Assembly: GCA_964247055.1 (NCBI GenBank)
Contig: OZ176051.1
Location: 10,602,001-10,666,000 of the forward strand
Direction of reading: 5' to 3'
From: Paragordius varius
Taxonomy: Eukaryota > Nematomorpha
Length of the DNA: 64,000 nt
The translations under genes were made by a program, and so were the position numbers. Shown piece after piece: positions 27,836 through 42,800 of the stretch. The notes beneath the pieces are model-generated. The model did no database searches. It was not told where the DNA came from and saw only the letters and a list, made by a program, of their open reading frames with translations. How positions within the stretch are numbered: position 1 is the first letter of the stretch; each line of letters starts with the position of its first letter.

Positions 27836-30800
27836 CTAATATATGTTATATGATATGATATAATTTTAAAAAATATTATTAAAATTTAATTAATATAAGA
27901 TTGGTGGGTTCAGCTACCTGTTGTTTGAGTAGTTGTTGACATTAATACAATGGGTGTTGTGGATGAACCTTATTATATAAAAGAGTTTAAACAATATGAT
28001 GGTGTCCTAATGTTAAGTCAAAAACATAGTTATAAGCCTACTAATAATCTCGCAAATATAATTTTTGTGATACAGTTGTATCCTTTATTTTATTAAAAAT
28101 TTATTTTTTTCGTTAAATGTGTATAAATATTTAGTAAAGAATGGAAAAAAACAAGAGCTCTATGGTATTAATAACAATATCATATTCATTAAAAAAATAT
28201 TATACCATAAAGGTCTTGTTTTTTCCATTCTTTACCAAATATTTATACCCATTTAACGAAAAATAAATTTTTGATAAAATAAAGGATACATGACTGTATA
28301 TTAATAATTAAATAGTTCTTTGATATTTACCGATTGTAGTTGGTGTTGTTGTGGAAATGTCTCCTGAACCAGAACCTAAAACCAAAAAATGTGATGTCAT
28401 AAATTTTATAATTTTATTTTCATATCTCTATTTTATAATTTTATTGATAATTTATATGTTTTTAACGAAAATTTATTCATAAATTATAATTTTTGGTGAT
28501 GTATGTATCAAATTATTCTAAATATTTACTGAGAGCTATCCATAAATGTATTTTTAATTAAACAAAAAAAGTTATATAGCGATGTTTAAACCTGATTCTG
28601 CAGTCGTGGTGGCTTGAGTGGTAGTAGATGCTGCCATTATAATATAAACAGTTAAATATTAATTGTTAATATTTTGAATGTATAGATTTATATGTAAGAA
28701 GTTTTTTTATAATCAAAAATAATTGTTTAACATTATGCAATAAGAAATAAAGTTTTTTTGTTTTATTTAAATAATGTTCCTAAGTTAACTACTAAATAAT
28801 ATCCACAAGGGAAACATAATTTGCTATAGTTGTTTTTTCGCCTTTTACAGGTGTTAGCCAATAATAATAATAAAATGTTCTTTGCTGTATTTAATAAATT
28901 TGGCTTTAACTAAAGAAATAAAAGCACCTGTCGCAGAGGATGTGGTGTTAAATGGAACGCCTTCGGTAGTTTGGGTGTATAAAGAAGTGGTTGTATCTGA
29001 AATGAAAATTATTACAAATTTAAAATGGTTTTATCAAAAGTTAAGATGTGTTTTTGTTTCTAACATAACTCATTTCAAATCTTTGTGTAAAGGACCACAA
29101 ATATATAATGAATATATAAAACACTACCATATATCGGCATTTTATAGCGGGAAAATAATTTAACAATTAAATGATAAAACATATATAATGTATGTTATGC
29201 AAATGTAATGATTTGCTCTATTTTATAATGTGTTTTGAGTTATGTTTGACTTATCTTTCGTTGAGGCAAATTTATTCTTTGTTGATATATGAATTAAACC
29301 ACTTGGATTTTTATGACATCAACTAAACCAACAATCTTATGGATTACATTGCAATCGATTCTAATTTTTATTCCGGATTTGAATCGGAATCTTTTTGGTT
29401 AGGGCTCTAACCAGTTTCATTTCATATATTTAAAAAACGGCTTCCTTAGACTTTTGTTTTTATTTTTGGAAAAAAACCTACGTCATGTGTTAGTTTTTGC
29501 ATGTATACTTATGATATATAACCTTTCATAGATTTTCTCATATTTAAATATCATAGTAAAAAAATAAATTTATAATTCTATATAATAATTATGTCACTTT
29601 GTCCACAATCGGCAATAACGAAATCGACGGAGTGAGTGAACCCATGAACTTGCGTATTTCCCGTAATACTTCTGACCAGCGCATTCATAAATATTTTGGG
29701 TTCGAAAGCTTCGGCAGAAACAGATGTTACCACAACACTGTTGGTATTTTGAGTGATTGTAACCTATAATATATCCGTTAAAAGAATATATAATAAATTT
29801 TTTGAGGGAAAATACCAAATAAAATTTTAATATATAGTTTTTTGCTTTTAAAGAAAGTAATTAAATTTTACATTCATTTGCGAAAATTCGTTGTGACAAG
29901 ATGAACTTGTCCCCTCATCGGACGTTCTCATGTACTCTAAACACAAGGTTAAATCTTCCTTTTGGCCAGGGACGTATGTTGCAGAAGCCAATAACTATAG
30001 AAAAGATATTCATTTATTATTAAGCAGTATAGTATTAATGAATGAAAAGGCTCTTAAGGGCAAATATAACTGATAAATTACATCACTAAGTATTTCATAT
30101 TGAGTCGTTTGGAAGACAGTTTGAATTTGACCAAGATAGATATAGTTATTTTGGCTAATATTGTTTCTGTGACAAACTTGACAACCTATGCTGAAATCCT
30201 CTTGAGTGGCTGAAATTGTATTGAAGATTTCGAAAACATCGAAATTCAAAACTCTCTTATTATCCAAGGTCGATTTAATGTATATTTTTGGAGGTCTAGC
30301 GAAATTTAAAATATAAAAAAATATAATAAATATAATTTGTGATGGTCAAATGTTCCAAAAGATGGAATATAACAAATTAATCTAGGCCATTAGAAATATA
30401 ACAAGTAAAATACTTGGAAATAATAAATTATTAATTACAGATATGAGGTGGCAGCATTCAATCCTAATATCTTGACAATTTCGGTTGTTTCGTAATATTT
30501 TGATTCAGATACATAGTCACATATATTGTTAGGGGGACTCACTGTATGATATGAAATATTTAGCATTAGAATTAATTCTGAAAACTCAAAATGTTGCAAA
30601 AAATTAATAAAACTTTAAGTTACCTGTTGTTGCGGTTGTGTAACCAGAACCACTGCCTATAAAATAAATATATATTATTTTATAAAAATCCTCAAAAAAA
30701 ACAATTTTAAACCAATAAAGTATATTTACCAGATTGCGTGGTTGATGAGGGACCTGTTGTGCTTGATGATGCATTAGCGCTTGTCGTAGCTATTTATATA

Positions 30801-33800
30801 AAAAATCTTTTCGTGATTCATTTTATCGGTAATAATTTTTAGGATGAAAAAGAAATGACAATAAAAATATATTTTTATAGCTATAAATATGTAAATAAGC
30901 CGGAAAGGGACGACCGGAATGAAAATACCATTATGTCAATTTACTAGTCATATTTTTAAAAAATATTTATAAGATTGCTGCCCCTGACACCATTTAGATT
31001 CGGTATCGATGAATATTTTAAACACTAAACACAATTTATACTCCTAATTATTTACTTGTTTCAAGAGTGGTAGTTTCAACAGTAGTAGATTCAGATGATT
31101 TCGGCACTAATCATAAAATGATAATATTTTATTTATATATTTATTAAAATAAAAATATAATAGTAAAAAGGTTTTTTTACCTGTCGTTGTTGGGTACGTT
31201 ATTGAAGTTGTTGACATGTCTCCAGAACCGGAACCTTAAAACAAAGAATAATGTTTATAAAAAATAATTTTTTTGTTTAAAAAAAAAAGATTATAGTTTT
31301 TTAAACCTGATTCTGTGGTGGTAGAGGAGGCTTCAGTGGTAGTAGATGCTGGCACTATAAAATATTAATTTTATAATTAGTAATTTTATATAAAAATTCA
31401 ATGTTAAAGAAATATTTTTATGGTGATTAATGCTCACTTGTATCGCAGTCTGTGCTTGTTGTGGTTGGAATTGCTGTTAGGAAGATAAGATATTAATTTC
31501 AAAAATATTGATTGAAAAAAGTTAAGTGAATTTATTTAAAATAAACATGCCCTTAGACTCAGGAGTATCCAACCAAATGGCTTAGCGGGACGCATTCGTA
31601 AAATATATGGACTTTATTAAATATTTTAATTTTCTTAAATAAATCTGGTAAATACTATTTTATAATCAATTTTCACCTGTTCATTAAATTTGTTTAAGGA
31701 AAACAATCTAATTTATATTTGAAATTTCTCACAGGCGCCGCATGCAAACCGCGGGCCCTAAAATTATTATAAAATTTTATCAAATAAATTAGCATTATAA
31801 ATATGCCAAATTAATGGTATAGTTATGGATGAAATTTTATTACACAGCCAATAGTATATTCAATTTTAATCGTAGGCTATATTGTCACCATATGTTTGCA
31901 TTGTATTACTCATTGACATGCATTTTTGGAGCGTATGAGTTACTTTTTTTACAAATTAAAAACTCAACTCCTACACGCATTATTGATTTCAAGAAAAAAT
32001 GACCCAAATCTGTCATTTTTGGTAAAATATATTCTTCTATAAGGAAATGATTACATTAATTTTCTTTTTTTATTAATTTAATCAATTATCGTCATCACGC
32101 ATAAACAAATTTCTTGACTGCTTCAAAATTAAGTTGTATTTTGAAACAAAATAATTATAATCCTTTTTAACATTTTTTACGAGGTTGTCGAGTGCGTTTA
32201 GGTGGGACCTCCACCTATCAATTAATACTAAAATTATTTACTTGTTTCAAAAGGGGTAGTCTCAGCAGTAGTAGATTGAGTTGATTGTGATACTAAACAT
32301 AAATAGAAATAATTATTTTTATATATTTGTTAATATAATAGTAAATATAATTTTATGTTTTTTACCCGTAGTTGTTGGGTAAGTTACTGGAGTTGTTGAC
32401 ATTTCTCCAGAACCGGAACCTTAAAACAAAGAATAATGTTTATAAAAAATAATTTTTTTGTTTTGAAAAAAAAAGATTATAGTTTTTATAAACCTGATTC
32501 TGTGGTGGTAGAGGAGGCTTCAGTGGTAGTAGATGCTGGCACTATAAAATATATTATTTATAATTAGTTTTTTTATAAAAAAATTTAATGTTAAAGAAAT
32601 ATTTTTATGGTGAGTAATACTCACTTGTATCGCAGTCAGTGCTTGTTGTAGTTGGAATTGCTGTTAAAATAAATAATAATTTTAAAAATATTTATTGAAA
32701 ACTTTAAGTGGATATTTTATTCAAACAAACATGTCCTCAGACGCAGGAATGTCCAACACAAATGGCTTAGCGGGCCGCATTTTGATATCAAAAAAACCAA
32801 CGGACCGCAGTCTCAAAATATATGGACATAAATATTTTATTAAATTTCTTACCATAAATCTTTAAAAACTATTTTATAATCGATTTCACCTGTTCATTGC
32901 CGAAATTTAGAAAGATTTATTCAGAAAATTTGTTTAAGGAAAACAATTTATCTTAGATTTGGAAATTTATGTGTGTGCAGCATGCAGACCGCGGGGCCTT
33001 AAAGTAACATATACAATTATTATTATCAAAATTACAAATACATTAGCATTATAACAATGCCAAATTAATGGTATAGTTAAGGATGAAATTTCATTTCACA
33101 GCCAATAGTATTATTTAGTTTCAATCGTAAGCTATATTGTCACAATATGTTTGGATTGGATTACTTGACTGATATAAACCATGAATGACTGCATTTTTTA
33201 ACGTATCAGTTATTTTGTTTTACAAATTAAAAACCAACCCCTAACATTATTGATTTGCAAAACAATCACCCAAATCTGCCACTTTTAGTAAGATATCTAC
33301 TATTTACAATTCAAATTCACCAACAAAATAACTAAAATAAATCATGTGTTTTTTTAGGGAAAAAAATTACCTTTATTTTTTAATATTTTTAAACTGTTTA
33401 AAATTAATATATGGCTGAAAAAATAATAAATATTTTCATATTAATAATTAGTTATAATAGTCCGAAAATACATAATTTATTTTTTGTATCAATTTGATTG
33501 TTAAAGGGTGAATTTGATTTAAGAGTGTGAATTGTAAATTTAACTATAAGGAAATGGGTTTTTTAATTTGTATTTTATTAAATACATCATTTAAAAAGTC
33601 GTACTAAAAAAGGGTTCTAATGAATTTGGTGATCATCACACATTAACAAATTTCTTGACTCCTTTAAAATAAAGTTTTATTTTGCAAAATAATAATTATA
33701 ATCCTTTTTAACATTTTTTCAAGGGTTTCGAGTCCGTTTAGGTGGGACCTCCACCAATCAATTAATACCGAAAATTATTTACTTGTTTCGAAAGGGGTAG

Positions 33801-36800
33801 TCTCGGCCGTAGTAGATTGAGTTGATTGTGGTACTAAACATGGAAATAATTATTTATATATTTGTTATTAACATAAAAATATAATTTTGTATTGTTTTAC
33901 CTGTCGTTGTAGGGTAAGTTGTTGGAGTTGTTGACATGTCTCCAGAACCGGAACCTTAAAACAAAGAATAATGTTTATAAAAATATTTTTTTTGCTTTAA
34001 AAAAAAACAAAAAAATTATTATTTTAAAAAACCTGATTCTGTGGTCGTAGTTCCTTCAGTAGTAGTAGATGCTGGCACTATAAAATATATTTTATAAAAT
34101 TTTGTTTTAAAATTCAATGTTATAGAAATATTTTTATGGTGGTTAATGCTCACTTGTATCGCAGTCAGTGCTTGTTGTGGTTGGTATCGCTGTTAAAATA
34201 AATAATAATTTTAAAAATATTGATAACTTGGGATAAACATTCATTTAATTTATAGTTATCTTAGATAATTAATTGGTATATAAAATTTAAGCATATGTAT
34301 TAGCTTTTTAATTTAATAAATTATTTGAATCATAATAACAATATTAATATAATTTTGAGTAAAGGTTTGTATATATATAAACATGCTTTTTTCGCATTTG
34401 TATGACCGTCAATGACTGCATTTATGAGATGTGTGATTTTGTCAAATCAAAATGACAAATTTACCACAAGCTTTTTTTGTAATTAATGGTTGCGTTTGTT
34501 AAAAAGGAATATCTTGTAATTCATGCAAAATATTTTAAATTCATTTTTATATATGCCATTTACAATTCAAATTCACCCTTGCTCAATTCAAATCCACCCT
34601 CGAACAATTCAAATTCACTTTTAAGATTAAATATTACGTATATTTTTATATATTAAAAAAATGAAATTTTGTTTTTACAATAATACTGAAAAAAAACAAT
34701 AAACTATGATGTTATAAAAATATATTTTACATTAATAATGAGTTATATTAGTTCGAAAACACAATTTATTTTTAGGGTGAATTTGAATTTTTTAAGGGGT
34801 GAATTTAAACCATTTAAGTTTGGCCTCATCCACTGTGCATTTTATGATAAGTAAAAAGTATACTCAAAAGTATTTACTTGTTTCAAAAGGCGTAGTTTCT
34901 GCAGTAGTAGAAGATGAATCTGGTATCAAATACGAAAAATAAGAAAAGTTAGTTTTTTGTAGGTTAATTAATTTTTGAAATAAATATATTTTCATATATT
35001 TTTTATATACCGGTCGTTGTTGAATGTGTCATTGGAGTTGATTTAGATGTTGACATATCTCCAGAACCGGATCCTTAAATATAAAAAAATTATGATTTTA
35101 ACGATAAAAAAGAAAGATTATTTTTTTTATACAAACCTGATTCCGTGGTCGTAGATGATTGTGTTGCAGAGGTTGTTGTTGGCACTATAAATATATAAAG
35201 TATTTGCAGATAATATTCTAAAATATCTATATCAATATTTAGCATTAATCATCGTATTAGGTCATTTTAATTAAATTTTCCTTAATTGTTTCATTGTGAT
35301 TGGTAAAAATTAAGACCATATCAAACAATGCCTTTTTCCCAAAAAATAAAAAACCAGAGTCAAATTTTGTAGATGAAGTCACAAATTGAGAAGATAATGT
35401 AATTTCTATATAATCGAATTTATGCAAATAAAAAATATTTTATTCTATAAATCTCTCAGTAAAAAATTAATTTTAAAGAGAAATTTACCAGTCGTGGATG
35501 ATACTACGGTTGTGTTGTAAGCATCACCGGTAGTTGATTTTACATATACGGACGTGGTTGTTTCTATTGTCAAACAGTAGAGAAAAAGTATATATAAGTT
35601 ATTATTTCTTTAAGAATTATAATATGAGATTAGCTAAATTATTAAAACTATATAATCATTTTAAAAGCTAATTACATAACTTATACGATTGATTTTAAAT
35701 TGGTAATTCGTAAAATTTATCTATTATGATGTAAGTTTTGTTTTATAATATATTGATCAAAATTAAAGAGTTACCTTGTTGATCACCACATTCGGCAATA
35801 ACAAAATCGACAGAATGATAAAATCCATATATTTTGGTTTTTCCTGTAATGCTAATGATCAATGCATCTTCAAAAGTGATTGGTTCAGTTTGCGAGGACT
35901 CAGACCCCACTACGACACTATTTTTACCTTGAGTAATTGTAACCTATAACATTCATTTTTGTTAAAAAGAGAAGTTTTATTAATAATATAAATCAATTTT
36001 TAATTAAAGTGGATGATGATTTAATTAAAAAAAATACATTCATTTGGGAAAACTCTTTGGTACAAACAACATTATTCAACCCGTCGGCCGTTCTCAGGTA
36101 ATGTAAGCAAAGGCTTAAATCTTCTTTCTGGTTGGGTGTATATGTTGTCACAGCAAACAACTAAACAATAATTATATATGATATAAGAAATAAAATCAAT
36201 TGATAATATATATATATATATATATATATATAGTAAAATGGATGAAATAAACAACTTTACAAGAAATAAAGAAATAATTAACAAATTACATCACTAAGAA
36301 TATTGTATTGGGCGGTACCAAACACAGATTTAATTCCATTAAGATAACCATTCGTTATTTGACTAATATCATTTTTTTGAATATCTTGACAGCTCATAGA
36401 ACCAACGCCTCCGATACATCCTGGATAAATTGTGTTGAAAATTTCGGACATATCAAAACTTAAAATTCTCTTGTTATCCGTAGTGGGTATAATAAAGATT
36501 TGCTCAGGTCTGTATAATAACATAAAATTATATCAAAATTATATTGTTATTAGTCGTGTAGCTTACAAGGAAAATTAAGTCTTATAAAATCCTACCAAGA
36601 TTTAAGTGAGAAAGTTGAAAAATAGCGCTTTTGATATTAAATTATTTTATTTTTAAAAGTTTAAAAAAGTTCAGCCGTAATGTGTTATGTGGGATTAATT
36701 ATTTCATTATCAGTTTTTTTGGGATTACATTATATATCAAATATGTTTTGTTAAAATAATTGTAAAGGATGCCTTGTTGATTGACTCTAATGGAGTTAAA

Positions 36801-39800
36801 AAACTTATCTATGAATCTAGAAAAAAAGTTGAATTTTCAGCTGCGAAGACTTTCATTCATTTACTTTTATAATTTGTTATATTAAATGAATATGCATTCT
36901 ATCAAAAATAATATCATAATATGCCCTAATTGCGATATTGCGATATGTGATAAAGTAACAAATTCTTAAATAACCCAATTCTCATAACCTAAGGCCCTCT
37001 GTTTTGATATGTATTATGATTCTGTTTTTATCGTTTTAATCAAAGTGCCTAAAAATAATTAAAAAAACTTACAAGGAAAGTGTGGTTTCATTCAGTCCTA
37101 ACATTTTAAGAATTTCCAAGGTGTCGTAATTTTTTGCTTCGGATGTGAAGTCACATACGTTGGTGGGGGGTGTCGCTTTAAGATTTAAATATTTTTTAGT
37201 TAGAAAAAAAATAAATACCAAAGTATTTTAAAAAAGTAAGCAAAAATTACTTGTTGTTGTCGTAGATCCAGAACCACTACCTAAAAAATAAAAATATTGT
37301 AAAATTAGCATGGTATATATAAATGTATATATGAATAATATATTTAATGTTGATTTAAAATTTACCAGATTCCGTTGTAGTTGAGGGAGTTGATGAGCTT
37401 GTTGACTCAGTGCTTATGGTACCTACATATATAAAACAAAATATATACAAATTAAATTACATTGAAATAAGTAATTTCAGTGACAATTTTTTCTCACTTA
37501 ATGGACTGGTGAAACCTGATCCAGATCCGCCTGCAAAAGCAAAGAAAAGACATTAATAGATGTTTGTATATGGGTATATTTTTAACAATTAATTTTAATC
37601 ATAATCTAATTTACTTTGTGTCGTGTAAGCAGTAGGCGAAGTGGTAGGTATAACTAAAGCAATAGTAGGAAATTATATTTTAGTTATTTATGGAAAAATA
37701 TCATATTTTTAATATTAAATTATAATTAACGTTTTTATTGTTTTTACTTTCATCGCATTCTTTAATCACAATATTTGCCGTATGGTGATATCCATGAATG
37801 TTGTAAAAACCTCTCACTTCAGCAACAAAGGCATTCTTAGTCCTATTTATGCTCGGTTGTCCGTTAACATGTGTTATTACCGTAACATAATTTGGTTCTT
37901 GACGAATTGTTGCCTTTTATGTTTTATAATAAAAAATTTTAAATTTGTAAAAAATGAATTATGTATTGAAATCAGAAGAGTTTTTTTGGAAGAATTTTAG
38001 CTTAACATACTGTTTGAACCAAAAAATGGCCATTACGGTTTCAAATAATTTACTGAATCGTTTAAAATATTTTATATTTCGCAAAAAAGTGTTCAAACAA
38101 TAATATTTCCGTTCACACATTTAAATTTTTAGGACCGAAACCAATTGCCCATATTAGTTATTCTCAAAAAAATATTTGCAATCCAATTTTTGGAAGAACG
38201 TTTAAGGACCGAAAAAATCGGAGGTGCAACAAATTTCTGCATTATTACTCCCTTGCTTTTTAGTAGCGACCCACCTAAACCCCATAAAGGGAAAATGGAA
38301 CATTTTCCGTGTTATTATTTTCAAACTACTAATACAACAAAAAACGCATTTATGATTTTGGCCATATATGGAAATGGTATATTTTTACCCTTAAAATATA
38401 AAAAAATTGTTTGCTTAGCCAAGAGTTGGCCAAAGTTGATTTTGGTCTTAATGCAAACTAGGGTAATTCTAATAACTTAAATTTTGTACACTATAAATTG
38501 GGACAATAAAATAGGTGTTACATTTCTATATTCAGTCATGGGTGAAAAACATTTCGTTCGATGCGTGGTTTCATCACGATCAAGGAAGAATGTACAGATA
38601 AGTAATAAGGCTCTTCCCGTCATATTTTGTTCCACATATAGCTGCAAATAAAACAGGAATATTATTATAAATATATAAGAATTGTTGGTATGAAGAAATG
38701 TTTTTTCCTTATTTAAGAGACAAACAAACTTACATTGCTTTCTATGGTAACGTTTTGAGTTTGGAAGGTTCGTTGAACAAAAACTATTTCGTTCAATTTG
38801 AAACGGTCGACTTTGTTAATCAAAGATATACATTCAGGCCTATTGTGATAACAATCGATTGATGTATTATATATTTCTTTGGCATCAATGACCCAAGTCA
38901 GGGTAGTTCCGTCGCGACGGATAAATGTTTTTTCTGGCCTAAATGGATTTGAAAAATATAATAAGGAATTTTTTTCTAATATTTTAATAAAACTATTTTT
39001 GAAATAAATATAGGGGTAATAAAATTTACAAGTATTTTGGATAATTAGGGATATTAAGGACTTTTCTCATGTCGTACCATCCAGTTTCAGTAATCTCTTT
39101 GCATATATCGGTTGCTAAAAGATTAATATATACGCACAGTAATTAAATGAAATATATATAATTTAAAAATATGCTAAATATATTTTCATTCAAAAAAAAC
39201 AAGGTGTCTCTTTTCCTTTAAAGAAATAAATAGCATATTATAAATCTTTATTTAAATTTTTTGATATGGGTGACATCTAGTTTATATAGTTTTGATTACA
39301 GTATATAGCCATATCTCAATGGTTTCATAGGAATTTAAATTGCCAATAGGGAAAAATATCCAAGTTTGCTCATACATATATTTTAATTTTTATTCCTTCT
39401 TGGTAATTTAAAAGTAATATTAGCCAATATAGCTGTTTACTGTATTTATAAAATAAATAAATATGTTTACGTTGTTGGGTGGTGGTTGTAATAATAGATG
39501 GTGTGGTCGTACCTAAAATAGAAAATAATATTTTAATAATTTTATATATTAAAAACACTATATCTTAAAGTCATCATAACTAATGAAAATTAAAAAATCT
39601 TTTTAAAGGTAAATTATTATAACTATACTTTTGTATGGCGTGGTAGTTGAAATTGTCCCTGGTGTTGTACTTTCAGTTTTTACTAATTGAATAATTTATT
39701 AATTTGAAAAATTAATGCATAAAAAGGTCTGTTTTAATTTTTTGGAAAAAATGTTAATTTTAGCTCACTTGAAGGATCAGACACGGTGGATGATGTTGGG

Positions 39801-42800
39801 GTGACTGTAGTTGTGCTACTGCCTAATAAATTACATAATAATGTTGGTTGACAAATATAAAATTGTTATAATATTTTTTTATCTACAATTATTAATTTTT
39901 TTGAAAAAAAAATTAAAAAATTACCAGAAGAATCTATGGGTGTAGTTGTTTCAGTGGGAACTGTTGAAACAGTGGTGGATACTGTATATTAATAATTATA
40001 TTAGAATAAGAGTTGATTCGCATCTCCTAATTTAATCAAATAAATTTTGGGCTTAAAGGGGATTATTAATAAAATATTTTTCTATTCCATTTTTTATATA
40101 AAGAAACAGAAGTTTACAAATATAATTCAAATATAATAATTATTATTTATTATATTAATTATTGCTCTTAAGTAAATTAAATAATTATATTAATTGTAAA
40201 AAAGATATACCAGAGTCGACAGGGGTTGTAGTTTCAGTGGTAGGAGTTGTTGAAATGGTGGATACTAAAAATATTAGAGTCAAAATATAAAAACAAAAAG
40301 ACAAATATATTTTAAAAAAAAGACCGTTATATACATTCTTTAAAATAAAAACTGCAATGTATGAAATAGAAATGTCAATTTGTAACACAACCTATTAGAT
40401 AATTAACAATTGCAATAAAATGTTTATATAGTAAAATTAATGTTTAATTAATAAGAGAATTTAATTTTATAACATATTCCCCAAAAAGAAAGCCAGATAT
40501 ATGGCATAATAAATATTTTACCTGGAGCGCAATTATCAATGATAATACGAATGGAATGATATGCCCCATTTAAGTCATAAGAGCCTGAAGTTTTAGTTAC
40601 GAAAGCTAACGCTTTTCTATTTTGAATAGGTTCACCGTTTACAAGCATATCCATAAGTAATCCATCCGATTCTTGTTTAACATTCAACTAAAAATAAATT
40701 TAAATAATAAAAAATTAATAATGTTTTTTAGGTATTCTCTCCAAAAATTTATATAGCATGCAACATATAATAAAATTATTATTAGTATATTCAAATTTTC
40801 ATTACTATTTTCTCATTGGTTTCTGGGATATGACATGTTGAATAAAGACCTTCTGTAAGTTGGGAATAGCAAACGGTTAGTGTTGCTTTAGAAGTGGTAT
40901 TTTTATCATGTAGATCAAACTATATATATAAAAATAATTATAAAATTATTTACAATATAATTTATAAAAATGTCAGTCAGTTAGTTAAATGATAACTTAC
41001 ATCGCTAACAAACTCATAATCTTGCACGCCAAACGCATTTGTAACAAATCTTAAGGCTTGAACACCATATCTACGGACAGAATTTACAGCTGCATCGCAG
41101 TTTGGATCAAAAAGAGGGCAGATATTTTTATTTGCCTCATAGATTTCGGGGAAATCTAAGGTCCATACTAATTGGCCTTGAGGAGTTCGTTCAATGAATG
41201 GATTCATAGGTCTACACAAATATTTAGTGGAATTAAAAAAACGTTTTTTACCATTGTTTTCAGAATTCTGGTTCATTATAAAATTAATAACCTAATTACT
41301 TCTCTGATTTTAAATCAATGGCGCCCGAACCAACATAAATGGCTTTGCGGTGTTTATTTTCGATCAAAAAAAATAGGCGGCCTTCGAAATGTTTTAATAA
41401 AATTCCAGAAAACTTTTGAAAAATTTCGAACACAACATATGGACTATTTAATCCACCAATTGCAAGTTTCTATTTTAAAAATTTGAAAAAACTTATTAAT
41501 TTTACCAAGATTTATTATAATATCACAATATTTTTGCCTATATTTGTGGGTCACTCATGATTTAAATAATAAATTTGTTTTTAACACATTAGATAGGATG
41601 AAAAATAGGTATAAAGTGTTTAAATTCATACACATATGTGGGATAATTCTCAATTTTAAGGTATTGATTTATGTTATATCGACCAGACTGTTGAATCCAA
41701 TCGCAGATATCCTCGGGCATTGAAGCTAAAAAACAAAAATGTAATTTATATATCCATTATATATTAGCACAAAATGAATATAAATAAAGATAAATTGGTC
41801 TAAAATGATTTTTTTACTCGTTGTTTCCCGGGTTGTTGTAGTTATGGTACTACTCATAGGTGTTGTAGTTTCTATACATGAATTGATAGAAAAAATGACA
41901 ATTAATTTTAATTATTTAAATATATATAATTTTTTTATAATAAAAAATAAATATACCTTCTGATTCTTCGCAATCTTTGATGACAATTTTGAATTTGTGT
42001 CGATTACCGGACACTTCGAAGTTCCCAATCAAATAAGTAACGAAAGATTTCGTATAAATTTGGGAACTAATGGCCCCCGTTGTACCATATTCCTCCACAT
42101 ACACATTGACATTTTGTTGTATAACTTTGTTCTATACACAAAAAATCAAATTATTTTACAAAAATTTATTTACAAATTATATTTTCATATTTATAGTGTC
42201 AAACTTAGAGTAATTTTAAAAAACTTGGATATTTTTGCATAAATTTGCAGTTTTAACAAGCTGAAATAATAAAGGTCATGTTGCGTTAAAAGTAAAAAAA
42301 CTAATAAATAGAATAGTATAACCAGATAAAAGCCAAAATGAATATCATATAAACGAAATTAAAATGGAGAACTGTTCTCACGAAAAACATCGGATTGCGA
42401 CAAGGGTTTTATCGAAATTTAGCACCCAATGCTAGTTTCAATCCAAAAACCAAAATTTTAAAACTTTTGACTCAAATTTGCCATCAAACTTTGACATATA
42501 TCATATAAAACATATTAAAATATTGTGTTTGATAATGTAATAAAACTTAATTACTATTTTCGTTGTGGAAGCAGGTACGAAACAAACAACATTGGCAACA
42601 TCGTCATCAAAATGGAGACGACATAATTTCATCGGTTCTGTCACATAGGGTGAATCAAAAGATACCACAAGCTAAAATTTTATAAATAGATAAATGAATT
42701 AATTAATTTTATAAGATTATCAATATCAATACATGATTGACAAATTGAATTTGCTAATAAACTTACATCACTTTCTATGGTATAATTTCCTAGGACAGAA

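Noticed and set aside
28882-29163. 93-codon plus-strand frame
   Set aside because: It is the antisense shadow of linker exon 28928-28996 plus intron.
29594-29818. 74-codon minus frame rich in Tyr/Cys
   Set aside because: It is an out-of-frame reading of module 8 exon D, whose true frame ends HSVDFVIADC.
38145-38480. 111-codon plus-strand frame
   Set aside because: It lies inside the C-D intron of module 6, with no recognisable content, promoter or splice context. Chance opening or an old repeat remnant is more likely.
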